A stretch of DNA of 20,090 nucleotides from an uncultured Saprospirales bacterium (GCA_938008535.1 CALLKF010000075.1:1-20090); one strand, 5' to 3'. Shown: positions 7,541 to 16,252, numbered from the stretch's first letter. Notes: generated by a model not told the origin, from the letters alone. Made by a program: numbers and translations.

Positions 7541-7870
7541 ATGCAATGGCATCTACTTTCTAACGAAACAAAACACGCTTTTGAACAATTGAAATTACAG
7601 CAAACTGCCAAATTTCATTTTGATGGAAAAGATATTTGCGTGGCAAAATTAGAAGATGGAATTTTCGGCATAAGCAATCGTTGTCCGCACGCAAGCGCAT
7701 CTTTACATCACGGACATTGCAATAAAAAAGGAACGATAATTTGTCCGTTGCATGGTTATAAATTCGACATCAAAACTGGCAGAAGCACTGACGGCAATAA
7801 TTACAAAATTCCAAATTATCAATTTAAAATTGAAGACGATAAATTGTATATTGGTGTAAAAAGTTATTAA
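7541..7870 (+). CDS. Single-domain Rieske [2Fe-2S] protein
   Basis: This is a 109-residue soluble Rieske protein with no signal peptide, so it is cytoplasmic. The cluster ligands are complete: C48-P-H50 and C68-P-L-H71, 17 residues between the pairs, in NRCPHASASLHHGHC and CPLHGYKFD. Length and arrangement match the small ferredoxin-like Rieske proteins that feed oxygenases or act with reductases, but no oxygenase or reductase gene is nearby. I prefer the ATG at 7541; a GTG at 7526 would add five residues and overlap the aminotransferase stop codon by one base. The gap to the next ATG is 24 bases. The partner and the reason for sitting between an aminotransferase and a wall-synthesis gene are unknown. 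Confidence 0.88.
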   Translation: MQWHLLSNETKHAFEQLKLQQTAKFHFDGKDICVAKLEDGIFGISNRCPHASASLHHGHCNKKGTIICPLHGYKFDIKTGRSTDGNNYKIPNYQFKIEDDKLYIGVKSY

Positions 7871-7894
7871 TAATATTTTGGTTACAAGTACTAG

Positions 7895-10399
7895 ATGAAA
7901 TATCAAATCACAGAAATAAATAAAATCATTAACGGAACTTTTCTGCAGGAAAAAAATACGTCAACCATAACGCAAGTCTGCATTGATACGCGACAAATTT
8001 CATCTGCAAATCAGAGTTTGTTTTTTTGTTTAGTAGCACGAAACGATGGTCATCAATTTATAGAAAATGCTTATCAAAAAGGTATTCGCAATTTTGTGGT
8101 TTCTACTAAAATTGATACTGAAAAATATGAAGATGCTAATTTTATTTTAGTTGATAATACGTTGCATGCTTTGCAACAGTTAGCAATTTATCACAGACAA
8201 CAATTCAATATTCCTGTAATTGGAATTACTGGCAGCAATGGCAAAACGATTGTAAAAGAATGGTTATATCAATTACTTTCTTCAGATAAACATGTAGTTA
8301 AAAGTCCGAAAAGTTATAACTCACAAATTGGTGTTGCGTTGTCTGTATTGAATATGGAAAACGAAGATGAAATCGCGATTTTTGAGGCAGGAATTTCTAC
8401 AGTTGGCGAAATAGAAAATTTGCAAAAAATGATTCAGCCAACGATTGGAATATTAACAAACATTGGCTCTGCGCACGATGCAGGTTTTTCGTCAAGAGAA
8501 GAAAAAGTAGAAGAAAAACTAAAACTATTTAAAACATGTGAAACATTAATTTCTAATGATGATTTTTCTTTGGTGTATGGCGCAGTCGGAAAAATGATAA
8601 AAGAAAATCCAACTATAAAATCTGTTTCTTTTGGTGTAAACGTAGATTCATCAATAGTGATAGCGTTTATAAAGAAAAGCACTACTTATAGTATATATTC
8701 TATAGAAAGTTCGCCTTATGGTTCACCATTTAATTTTCTTAGTACAAAAATTAAAATTCCGTTTACCGATGATGCCTCCATTGAAAACTGTTTGCATTGT
8801 ATAACAACGTTGCTTTGGTTAGGATATTCGATTGAAACTATTCAAACAAAAATTTTATCGTTGCGCAATTTGCCGATGCGTTTAGAATTGAAATATGGTA
8901 TCAATAATTGCACGATCATTGATGATTCGTATTCAGCAGATTTACATTCATTACAAATTGCTTTGGATTTTTTAAAACAGCAAGATACCAACAAGAAAAA
9001 AACACTCATCATTTCTGAGTTTGAAGAATCTGGTTTGCCAGAAAATGTGTTTATTCAAAAATTACAAGAGTTTATTGTTCAGTATAAATTTGAAAAATTA
9101 ATTGGCGTTGGAAAATCGTTTATGCGTGCGATTGAATCACTGAATGGCAAAGTAAAAGAATGGTATATTTTTGAATCAACCGAAAAATTATTAGAACAGT
9201 TTTCTATTTTAAAATTTGAAAATGAATTCGTTTTATTAAAAGGCGCACGCAAATTTGAGTTTGAAAAAATTACAGCGCAACTCATTGGTCAAACACACGA
9301 AACGGTTTTAGAAATTAACTTAAACGCATTGGTTAACAACTTAAATGTGTATCGAAGTTTCTTGAAAAAAGATTGTGGTGTAATTGCCATGGTAAAAGCG
9401 TTTTCGTATGGTAGTGGAAATATTGAAATTGCGAGTTTGTTAGAAAAACAACATGTAAGTTATTTAGCAGTTGCTTATGCTGATGAAGGTGTTGTACTTA
9501 GAAAAAATGGCATTCAAACACCAATTATGGTGATGAATCCTGATGCGAAAGATTTTGATAGAATGTTGGAATTTAATTTAGAACCAGAAATTTATTCGTT
9601 AGAAATTTTACAGAAACTGATTAACTTTTCCAAAGTTCTAAATTTTGGAAAAGTTATAAATATTCATTTAAAATTGGAAACAGGAATGAATCGCTTAGGT
9701 TTTCCTGTGCATGATATAAATGAATTGATTTCAATTCTTCAACAAAATCAGCAATTAAAAATAGAAACTGTTTTTTCGCATTTGGCTGGAAGCGAAGATG
9801 CGCAATTAGATGAATTTACCAATCAACAAATAAATACATTTAATGAATTGTCACAAAAAATAATCGCAGCATTTAAGTATCCAATCAAAAAACACTTATT
9901 AAATTCTGCAGGAATTTTTCGTTTTCCAAATGCGCAATTTGATTATGTACGTTTAGGAATTGGGTTGTATGGTGTTGATGCATCAAATAATTTTCAGGAA
10001 AAATTATTGCCAATCGGAAAATTAAAAACAAGAATTGCGCAATTAAAAAATGTTCCAAAAGCAGCAACCATTGGCTATTCACGCAAAGGTATTGCTGATA
10101 AAGATATGAAAATTGCCGTGTTGGCAATTGGCTATGCTGATGGCTACGACAGACGTTTTGGTAATAGTGTTGGTGAGGTTTTAGTGGCAGGACAACGCGC
10201 AAAAATCATTGGAAATATTTGCATGGATATGTGTATGATTGACGTGACGCACATTGATGAAATAAACGAAGGTGATGAAGTGGAAATTTACGGACCTACC
10301 ATTTCTATCATTCAACAAGCAAAAAAAATTGGCACCATCGCGTATGAATTATTGACGCATATTTCGGTGCGTGTGAAACGTTTGTATTACTTGGATTAA
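7895..10399 (+). CDS. murF-alr: Bifunctional MurF ligase / alanine racemase fusion
   Basis: This 834-residue cytoplasmic enzyme has two activities. The N-terminal half (about 1-455) is UDP-N-acetylmuramoyl-tripeptide:D-alanyl-D-alanine ligase, with Walker-type GITGSNGKT (residues 110-118), SYNSQIGVALSVLN, an EAGIS segment, TNIGSAHDAGF and DDSYSADLHSLQIAL. The C-terminal half (about 460-834) is a fold-type III PLP alanine racemase. Lys501 in AMVKAFSYGSG is the Schiff-base residue, Tyr728 in IGYSRKG is the expected second catalytic base, and NICMDMCMIDVT is the usual late motif. The racemase supplies D-Ala and MurF attaches D-Ala-D-Ala to the peptidoglycan precursor. This fusion is common in Bacteroidota and is a good lineage marker. 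Both active sites look intact. It is probably co-transcribed with the Rieske and aminotransferase genes upstream. Confidence 0.95.
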   Translation: MKYQITEINKIINGTFLQEKNTSTITQVCIDTRQISSANQSLFFCLVARNDGHQFIENAYQKGIRNFVVSTKIDTEKYEDANFILVDNTLHALQQLAIYHRQQFNIPVIGITGSNGKTIVKEWLYQLLSSDKHVVKSPKSYNSQIGVALSVLNMENEDEIAIFEAGISTVGEIENLQKMIQPTIGILTNIGSAHDAGFSSREEKVEEKLKLFKTCETLISNDDFSLVYGAVGKMIKENPTIKSVSFGVNVDSSIVIAFIKKSTTYSIYSIESSPYGSPFNFLSTKIKIPFTDDASIENCLHCITTLLWLGYSIETIQTKILSLRNLPMRLELKYGINNCTIIDDSYSADLHSLQIALDFLKQQDTNKKKTLIISEFEESGLPENVFIQKLQEFIVQYKFEKLIGVGKSFMRAIESLNGKVKEWYIFESTEKLLEQFSILKFENEFVLLKGARKFEFEKITAQLIGQTHETVLEINLNALVNNLNVYRSFLKKDCGVIAMVKAFSYGSGNIEIASLLEKQHVSYLAVAYADEGVVLRKNGIQTPIMVMNPDAKDFDRMLEFNLEPEIYSLEILQKLINFSKVLNFGKVINIHLKLETGMNRLGFPVHDINELISILQQNQQLKIETVFSHLAGSEDAQLDEFTNQQINTFNELSQKIIAAFKYPIKKHLLNSAGIFRFPNAQFDYVRLGIGLYGVDASNNFQEKLLPIGKLKTRIAQLKNVPKAATIGYSRKGIADKDMKIAVLAIGYADGYDRRFGNSVGEVLVAGQRAKIIGNICMDMCMIDVTHIDEINEGDEVEIYGPTISIIQQAKKIGTIAYELLTHISVRVKRLYYLD

Positions 10400-10505
10400 A
10401 ATTATTGAATGAACAACTATTTCAAAAACAGATTGCAACCAATTCATTTTCAAAATAATACAAAACATAATTCATTTAAATTTGCAAACAATCAATCATA
10501 TTTGT

Positions 10506-10538
10506 ATTGTTTAATTTGATTTATTTGTGTTAATTTTG
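10506..10538 (+). promoter_or_regulatory. possible Bacteroidota-type promoter before the orphan lipoprotein
   Basis: TAATTTTG at 10531-10538 is an exact match to TAnnTTTG, with ATTG at 10506-10509 and a 21-base spacer. The ATG at 10550 follows so closely that the leader would be only about 5-10 bases, which is a reason for doubt. Confidence 0.3.
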
Positions 10539-10549
10539 AAAAAAATAGC

Positions 10550-11530
10550 ATGAAAAATAAAATCTTATTTTCAATCGTTTTGATTTCTTTATTAATTACA
10601 CATTGTAAAAAAGAAACCACAAACAAACCAGGAAACACTACCTATAGTGTAGATTCTATTCAAGTTTTTGAAGATAGTGTTCACACATCAACTATAACAA
10701 AAAATGGACACGACTGGCCAAATTTCAGCTCATTTTATGCGCCAAATGCATCTAATTTTGTAAAAACTATTTCAGCCGACACTACTAAATACATAGAAAC
10801 AGCATATCGTAATTTTGATACTTTACAACCATGGTTTACTTCTATTGATTTACAATTGAAGGGTGCATTGCCAATTTATTTTAATACGATAGGAAATGTA
10901 GAAGGCATTGTTGGTCAAAATGGTGCAGAAAATACTATTGCTTCATTTAAGTATGATGCGAATAGAATTAAAGAAATAAAAAAATCTTTCACAAGATATC
11001 ATAGTTTTCGTTTCGAATCAGACAATATATTAGAAGAAATTAATGATAGTTTAGGATTTCAATATATTGGAAATGAGTTAACGAAGATTGTCAATAAAAC
11101 TGTAGTTCCTACTTCATATTTTCCGTTATCAACATATGATGCAAAAATCGAATACACAAGCACTATTTCCAATCAAAAAGATTTAATTGGAATTGATGTG
11201 AATGATTTAATTTTATCTGCTTTTGGGTTTTATATTCCAATACCAATTTTTGGATTAGTTGGATTTTCATCGAATGGATCACCAGGTGGATTTTATTCAG
11301 TTGATCCATCTACAGAAATTTTGAATAATTTATCATGCAATACAAATAGTGACAAACTCATTGAAAAGGTTAATTATTCTAATTATACTATTTCTGGCAC
11401 AAGCTTTCCAAATTTTTCAATTGATATAAATTATACTTTCGATTCTAGTTTTAATAATAGAGTTAAAGAATTAAATTTTGTAAGTTTTTCTGGAAAGAAA
11501 AATACTTATAAACTATTTTATCATCCATAA
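10550..11530 (+). CDS. Hypothetical lipoprotein
   Basis: The product is 326 residues. Residues 1-18 are hydrophobic and end LITH before Cys19, a relaxed lipobox followed by KKE, so it is probably a lipoprotein. The mature chain is rich in Ser, Asn, Thr, Tyr and Phe, as beta-rich exported Bacteroidota proteins are. A stretch around FKYDANRIKEIKKSF and FQYIGNELTKIVNK vaguely recalls the YD-like repeats of cell-surface lipoproteins, but no family can be assigned. It is probably a single-gene transcript, since it is 150 bases from the upstream gene, and its stop codon lies 1 base from the stop codon of the convergent outer-membrane protein gene. No function is proposed. Confidence 0.75.
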   Translation: MKNKILFSIVLISLLITHCKKETTNKPGNTTYSVDSIQVFEDSVHTSTITKNGHDWPNFSSFYAPNASNFVKTISADTTKYIETAYRNFDTLQPWFTSIDLQLKGALPIYFNTIGNVEGIVGQNGAENTIASFKYDANRIKEIKKSFTRYHSFRFESDNILEEINDSLGFQYIGNELTKIVNKTVVPTSYFPLSTYDAKIEYTSTISNQKDLIGIDVNDLILSAFGFYIPIPIFGLVGFSSNGSPGGFYSVDPSTEILNNLSCNTNSDKLIEKVNYSNYTISGTSFPNFSIDINYTFDSSFNNRVKELNFVSFSGKKNTYKLFYHP

Positions 11531-11531
11531 T

Positions 11532-13076
11532 TTACAACGGACGCATATTCATTATTTTATCGGTTTTATTAAATTTATACGTGTAACCCATTACCAAACT
11601 AATTGAATGTATTTTTGGAATCACGGTATTTTGACGAATGCCTAATAAATAATTCTGTGCATCAGGTTCTGTAATATTTACTGCTTGCAAGGTTCTATTT
11701 GTAATACCTAAACCATAATCAATTCCGAAACTAAGTTTGTCTGTTTTTCTGTCGAAACTTGCACCTAATGAAAAATGTAAGTAACGCCAATTATCTGGAT
11801 TGAATGCTTCTTGCGAACCTTTTACTTCTTTCACTTTTTTATATCGAATATCGTGGTTATTAAAATCAGTTCTTGCACCAGCCAAAATGCTCCAAGAAAT
11901 AACACGATCATTCTTTTTTATTTTATCTGGAAATTTGTATTCAGCACCAATTGCAACATTTACAATATGATTATTGGATTGACGAACTGTCATAAAATCT
12001 GTAATATATTCTGGCGAATTACTGATTACAGGTCGTTTTACAGTTAAGGAATTGTCTTTAATTAGATTATATTCTTTAACTGCAATAAAATACTCAGCAG
12101 CAAAACAAACTCTAAATTTTTTTCCTTCAAATTCCATTCCTAAGCCAATTGCTGCAGCTTCTTTATAGTTTGTTTTAATGTTTGAATTAGAGTTGTTTAA
12201 GATACTCGAAACAGATTTTATTGTATCTAAAGATAAAACAGTTCCATCACCAAGGTTATTCAATTCTATAGATTGATAGACTTTACTTTTGCTAAATATT
12301 TTTATCGAAGGCATTGTTACCGTTAATCCAAATTTAAAAGTCAAACTGTCTTTGTTTTTTACTTTCTTTTCATAGCTAAAGCCAATTTTTTCGATTGCAT
12401 TAATGTTGTTGATTATAAAATTTAAATTGCTGTTGTTTGAGGCAACAAAATACATGTTCCGCAATTTATTGTCTGATGTAATATTTAAACTTTGTCGATA
12501 TTGTAAGTTTAAGTAACTAAAAAACTGCGAATAACCAATGGCGCAATGTTCGTTTATTCTATATGCAAATGCGGCACCAAGCCAGTTTCCAGTACTGTTA
12601 AAATCGTATTCAACGCGTGCATCATAAAATCCTTCAGTTGGCAATGCTTTAAACACTTTATAGGTCATGGTATTTTGTTGTTCAAAATGCAACGCAGTTC
12701 TATATCTTATTAATGTGCCATACACCATTTTAAATTTTGGTTTCTTTTTTATCACTAAAGAACCAGATGCAATTTGTGGATAGATAACTAATTTATTTGA
12801 TTTTAAATCGAGATTAGTTCCTGCACCATTTTTTAAATTGACTAAGTCAACACCGTATGCAGTTGCACTTACGCTTATCTTCGGAACATCAATAAAACCA
12901 AGACCTGCAGGATTGTAGTACATAGCACTATTATCGCGTACACCAGCAATTACAGCACCACTTAATAAAGTATTTTCAGCACCATATTGTTGCGACCAAT
13001 AATGATTTTGAGATCGACATTCACTGTTAAAGAAAATAGTCAATAATAAAAAGCATACTATTTTTTGTAGATGCAT
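11532..13076 (-). CDS. FadL/OmpP1/TodX-like outer-membrane beta-barrel protein
   Basis: The product is 514 residues. An N-terminal signal peptide (about 1-23, ending RSQ) is followed by SGAVIAGVRDNSAMYYNPAGLGF, which carries the NPAG motif near the mature N-terminus typical of the FadL/OmpP1 transport family. The rest shows alternating hydrophobic/polar strands and a near-C-terminal ISLVMGYTYKF, consistent with barrel strands. The length is somewhat above the usual ~430-480. FadL relatives move hydrophobic compounds across the outer membrane, but the cargo here is unknown, and this branch in Bacteroidota is often annotated only as a hypothetical outer-membrane protein. It starts 17 bases after the CDF transporter stop, so the two are likely co-transcribed. 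Confidence 0.75.
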   Translation of the reverse strand: MHLQKIVCFLLLTIFFNSECRSQNHYWSQQYGAENTLLSGAVIAGVRDNSAMYYNPAGLGFIDVPKISVSATAYGVDLVNLKNGAGTNLDLKSNKLVIYPQIASGSLVIKKKPKFKMVYGTLIRYRTALHFEQQNTMTYKVFKALPTEGFYDARVEYDFNSTGNWLGAAFAYRINEHCAIGYSQFFSYLNLQYRQSLNITSDNKLRNMYFVASNNSNLNFIINNINAIEKIGFSYEKKVKNKDSLTFKFGLTVTMPSIKIFSKSKVYQSIELNNLGDGTVLSLDTIKSVSSILNNSNSNIKTNYKEAAAIGLGMEFEGKKFRVCFAAEYFIAVKEYNLIKDNSLTVKRPVISNSPEYITDFMTVRQSNNHIVNVAIGAEYKFPDKIKKNDRVISWSILAGARTDFNNHDIRYKKVKEVKGSQEAFNPDNWRYLHFSLGASFDRKTDKLSFGIDYGLGITNRTLQAVNITEPDAQNYLLGIRQNTVIPKIHSISLVMGYTYKFNKTDKIMNMRPL

Positions 13077-13093
13077 AAGCGCGAAATTATTTT

Positions 13094-13969
13094 CTAAATT
13101 ACAAATTCTATCGTTGAATGATGGATATTTTCATGTAACAAAGCGTGATTTATTTTTTCTTTTAAATCTTGAGCAGTTTTTATATCGATATTTTCGTGTA
13201 ATAACAACGCTAAAACAATTGCATTTTCTGTAGTGCTTAGTGCCCAAATATGCAGCTTGTTGATTTGTTTAATTTCTGAAAACTGTAAAATTTCGGTACG
13301 GATTTTTTCTTCGTTCATGTTTTCAGGAATGCCATCTAAGCTTAAACGTAAACTCGTTTTAAATAAATTCCAAATACTAAAAAACAAAACAATGCTGATA
13401 ATAATACTTAAAATTGGATCAATAATAAACCAGTTTGTGTAGTAAATAATAATTCCACCAATTACAATTCCAAACGATAAAACAGCGTCAGAAAGCAAGT
13501 GTAAATACGCAGATTTTATGTTGATGTCTTTTTCTTTATTTTGCAAAAAAAGATAAGCAGAAATTCCATTGACAACCACGCCAACACCAGCAATTATTGA
13601 CATGGTAGCGCCTTGCAATGCTACAGGATTTTTAAATCGTAAAATTGCATTGTACAATAAAATTCCAATGGAAACCAATAAAACAGATGCATTAAACAAT
13701 GCAATCAAAATGCCTGATTTTTTAAAACCATAGGTAAAATTCTTAGTTGGTTTTAGCTTACATAACCAAAAAGATAACAATGATAACCCTAAACTTAATA
13801 CATCTAAAAAATTATGACTTGCATCTGAAATTAAAGAAAGTGAATCAATACTAAATCCATAAATTGCTTCAATTAAAACAAAAACCAAATTCAATCCAAT
13901 GCCAATGTAAAAGGCATTTTTCATGTCACTTGGTTGAAAGTGATGATGATGATGATGGTCGTGCGACAT
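13094..13969 (-). CDS. Cation diffusion facilitator (CDF) metal efflux transporter
   Basis: This 291-residue inner-membrane protein exports divalent metal, probably zinc, in exchange for protons. A His-rich cytosolic N-terminus (MSH-D-H6) precedes about six hydrophobic helices. The metal-site motif H-x3-D occurs in the second helix (H52-D56, SDASHNFLD) and the fifth (H157-D161, LHLLSDA), the pattern of Zn/Co-type CDF proteins such as CzcD, ZitB and ZnT. A C-terminal ferredoxin-like cytosolic domain follows (LDGIPENMNEEKI..., KLHIWALS, ENIHHSTIE). It is complete for the family. It is the first gene of a two-gene unit with the FadL-like protein. No metal-responsive regulator gene lies nearby. 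Confidence 0.93.
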   Translation of the reverse strand: MSHDHHHHHHFQPSDMKNAFYIGIGLNLVFVLIEAIYGFSIDSLSLISDASHNFLDVLSLGLSLLSFWLCKLKPTKNFTYGFKKSGILIALFNASVLLVSIGILLYNAILRFKNPVALQGATMSIIAGVGVVVNGISAYLFLQNKEKDINIKSAYLHLLSDAVLSFGIVIGGIIIYYTNWFIIDPILSIIISIVLFFSIWNLFKTSLRLSLDGIPENMNEEKIRTEILQFSEIKQINKLHIWALSTTENAIVLALLLHENIDIKTAQDLKEKINHALLHENIHHSTIEFVI

Positions 13970-14048
13970 TAAACGATGCTAAATTTTATGTAAGATAAAA
14001 AATAAATCTATTAAAGATTCAGATTATGCTATGAATAACCAGAAATGA

Positions 14049-14081
14049 AAAGTTCCGAACTTTTAAATAATTCGGAACTTT
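14049..14081 (-). terminator. Intrinsic terminator after the DUF349-like gene
   Basis: An 11-base perfect stem (AAAGTTCCGAA at 14049-14059 with its complement at 14071-14081) encloses an 11-base AT-rich loop. On the - strand it is followed by CTTTTCATTTC-like T-rich sequence only in part, so it is a moderate terminator. It lies 20 bases beyond the second in-frame stop of the upstream - strand gene and 79 bases before the CDF gene's start. Confidence 0.65.
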
Positions 14082-14101
14082 ATTTATTTGGAAGATACTT
14101 T

Positions 14102-14143
14102 TTATTTTACTTCGTCAGTTGTAACTTCAACAGTAACTTCAAC
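14102..14143 (-). other. In-frame tail continuation after the stop of the DUF349-like gene
   Basis: Directly after the TAA at 14144-14146, the same frame reads 13 sense codons (VEVTVEVTTDEVK) and then TAA at 14102-14104. Composition matches the preceding Glu/Val/Thr-rich tail exactly, which suggests a recent nonsense change of a GAA, AAA or CAA codon, or a sequencing error, rather than chance. Confidence 0.5.
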
Positions 14144-15418
14144 TTATTTTTCAATTGGAATTTCTTCTGTAGAAACTGCTTCAATTTTTGTTGATACTGT
14201 TTCTTGTACATTAGTAACTTCTTCTTTCACTTCTTCAATAGTTGCTACTGTTTCTGCAGTTTCAGTTGTTGTATTTTCAACATCTATAGTTTGTGCGTCT
14301 GCATCTTTTTTGAATAATGCTTTTTGCTTTGCTTCTTCTTGTTTTGCCAACAATTCTTCTTCGCGTTTCATTTTTTCTTGCTCGCGCTCTTGTTGTTGTT
14401 GCTTTTCTTTAGCGATTTCATTTTTTATTTGATCAATAGTTTGTTTTATACCTTCTGCTTTTTTCTTTTTCTCATCAATTCGTTCAATAATATAATTAAA
14501 GCGCGTTTTAATTTCTTCTTCTGAAATTTTTCCACGCGTATAATGTTGCATTTTTTCTACTTGCATTTTATAATTATCATTATCGCGTTCGATTGAATCT
14601 TTTAAACCATTTAGAATTTGTTTGAGTTGTGTGATGCGTGTTTGCGATTTTGTAATAATTTCAGTTGCTCTATATTTTTTCAAATCATCATAAATTGAAT
14701 TTACACGATTGTATAAATTTCGTTTATGGTTCCATTTAATAGCAGCATCTTTCAATTCGTGTTGAATTTTCTTTAATTCATCAAAAATAAATTTCCATTG
14801 ATCTGAATAAATTAATTTACTTTGTAAATCATTAATGCGTTTGGTTATATTTTTTACCAATGCTGCATTTGCTTGATCGTCGTTTTCGCTGTTAATTCTT
14901 TTCACTGCTTTCAGTGCATCAAAAACAGAGTTTATTTTCTCTTTAAGTGCAGTAGTTTGTTCCCAAGTAATTTCACTTTTTTTCTGATAAGAAGTAATTT
15001 TTTCCCATTGTGCTTTGGTTTTGTCCCAAAGTGTTTGGTCATATTCTGCCACTGTAGATGCTTTTTCTTCGAGCAGTTTTGTTTCATCTTCTAACAACTG
15101 ATTGATTTTGGAACTCATCAGTTTTTTGCTCCATTTATGTTGCGATTGTAACACAATTTCAGGTCTGTCAACTTTTACATTTTCTGGTAAAATAGTGTCG
15201 CTATTAGCATCCATTTCCCAATGTATTGTAAAAGATGGAAATTCGTATTCACCACCATTTTTCCATTCTATAAATAATTTGTCTTGAATTTCTTTAGTAA
15301 CTTCTTCTTTAGGAAAAGCGTAGATATGAATTTTTGCAGTTGCTTCATCTAAATTAATTGCAATTAATGCAACTCGGTCGGTGCCAATTTCACCGTTTAA
15401 AACTAATCGTGTGTTCAT
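14144..15418 (-). CDS. DUF349-like coiled-coil protein
   Basis: The product is 424 residues with no signal peptide, so it is cytoplasmic. A small beta-rich N-terminal region (1-~95: LVLNGEIGTDRVALIAIN, IHIYAFPKEEV) is followed by long helices (~100-360) with repeated W-spaced units such as LWDKTKAQWEKI and WKFIFDELKKIQHELKDAAIKWNHKRNLY, which resemble DUF349 repeats. A Lys/Glu/Gln coiled coil comes next (~335-375, EKQQQQEREQEKMKREEE), then a Thr/Glu/Val-rich, probably disordered tail. DUF349 proteins are common in Bacteroidota but their function is unknown. The stop at 14144 appears to truncate a longer tail. The gene stands alone, with a heptamer repeat just upstream of its ATG and a hairpin terminator after it. 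The match to DUF349 is by pattern only. Confidence 0.75.
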   Translation of the reverse strand: MNTRLVLNGEIGTDRVALIAINLDEATAKIHIYAFPKEEVTKEIQDKLFIEWKNGGEYEFPSFTIHWEMDANSDTILPENVKVDRPEIVLQSQHKWSKKLMSSKINQLLEDETKLLEEKASTVAEYDQTLWDKTKAQWEKITSYQKKSEITWEQTTALKEKINSVFDALKAVKRINSENDDQANAALVKNITKRINDLQSKLIYSDQWKFIFDELKKIQHELKDAAIKWNHKRNLYNRVNSIYDDLKKYRATEIITKSQTRITQLKQILNGLKDSIERDNDNYKMQVEKMQHYTRGKISEEEIKTRFNYIIERIDEKKKKAEGIKQTIDQIKNEIAKEKQQQQEREQEKMKREEELLAKQEEAKQKALFKKDADAQTIDVENTTTETAETVATIEEVKEEVTNVQETVSTKIEAVSTEEIPIEK

Positions 15419-15425
15419 AATAGTC

Positions 15426-15445
15426 GTAAGTTGTAAGTAGTAAGT
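15426..15445. repeat. Short tandem heptamer repeat upstream of the DUF349-like gene
   Basis: GTAAGT recurs at 15426, 15433 and 15440 with a period of seven, followed by a degenerate fourth unit (ATAAG). It begins 8 bases from the ATG of the - strand gene, inside its leader. On that strand the unit reads TACTTAC. Confidence 0.7.
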
Positions 15446-15512
15446 AATAAGAAAAATAGTTGCTAAATTTCTTATTCATCCATTAAAAAGTGATTAAATA
15501 GTTTAAATAAAA

Positions 15513-15538
15513 ACAGTTTGCATTTTCATGCAAACTGT
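15513..15538 (-). terminator. Strong intrinsic terminator after the secreted coiled-coil gene
   Basis: A perfect 11-base stem (ACAGTTTGCAT at 15513-15523 with 15528-15538) closes a 4-base loop. On the - strand the stem runs straight into TTTT-ATTT. It lies 24 bases beyond the stop of the gene at 15563 and marks the end of the polA-led transcript. Confidence 0.85.
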
Positions 15539-15562
15539 AGTACAAAATTAGTAAATATTTTA

Positions 15563-16252
15563 TTAATAATTCAAAGAAGCGCGTTTTGTTTTAACGGTTT
15601 CGATGATTTGTTGTTGAATAGAAATTTGTTGTTGTTTAGCAGATTGATCAGCGTCATTTTTTTGAATAGCTGCTTCTTTCTCTTGAATTAATTTTTTTGC
15701 TTTTTCGATATCTTTAATATAGTCAGCTTTGTCTTTTGTTAAGTCTTTTAAGTCGCCATTTAAAGATTTCAAAACTTTTTCTTCTGATTTAATTTGATCT
15801 TCTACTGCGTTAATTGCACAATCTTTAGCCAATTTTTTTAGCGCAGCTTCCATTCCAGAATATTGTGAACCATAAGCTGCAGATGAAATAAAAGCGCCAC
15901 CTAAATCAACAAAAACTGTTATTTTAGAACCTTTATCAATTGGAACTATCATTGCATACATATCAACAGTGTTAGCTGAAACAGTTGAAATGGTTGCGTT
16001 ATCGATAAATATTTCTGGATTTTTTTTGCTTGATTCTACTTTTCCTTTAAATTTTTTTGCCCATTTTTCTAAAGCATCTTTGGCATCATCTGGTTTTGTG
16101 CCATTTAAAATTACTTCAAAGCCATTTTGTTCACCTTTGCTCATAAATTGGCGCACTTCGTTTACTACAAACGTAGTTTGTGCTGTTGCGCTTGAATAAG
16201 AAGCAATAACTACTATCGCTAAAACTGTTAATTTCTTAAAATAATTCTTCAT
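15563..16252 (-). CDS. Secreted protein with C-terminal coiled coil, unknown function
   Basis: The product is 229 residues. A clear Sec signal peptide (residues 1-25, ending SATAQ) directs it to the periplasm or beyond. Residues ~26-145 form a mixed alpha/beta domain (VNEVRQFMSKGEQNGFEVILNG, DMYAMIVPIDKGSKITVFVDLGGAFIS). Residues ~150-225 are a strongly charged, Gln-rich helix expected to form a coiled coil (SEEKVLKSLNGDLKDLTKDKADYIKD split over several heptads). It has no Cys motif beyond a single residue and no membrane helix. It starts 12 bases after the stop of the TPR/PD40/SPOR gene, so the two are surely co-transcribed and may act together at the envelope; this is inference. The family is not recognised. 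Confidence 0.8.
   Translation of the reverse strand: MKNYFKKLTVLAIVVIASYSSATAQTTFVVNEVRQFMSKGEQNGFEVILNGTKPDDAKDALEKWAKKFKGKVESSKKNPEIFIDNATISTVSANTVDMYAMIVPIDKGSKITVFVDLGGAFISSAAYGSQYSGMEAALKKLAKDCAINAVEDQIKSEEKVLKSLNGDLKDLTKDKADYIKDIEKAKKLIQEKEAAIQKNDADQSAKQQQISIQQQIIETVKTKRASLNY

Noticed and set aside
9885..10202. 105-codon - strand frame inside the alanine racemase half
   Set aside because: No motif, odd composition, and it lies fully opposite conserved active-site sequence.
14088..14432. 114-codon + strand frame rich in Ser, Thr and Val
   Set aside because: It is the complement of the repetitive Glu/Thr/Val tail and coiled coil of the - strand gene; the low complexity explains the open frame.
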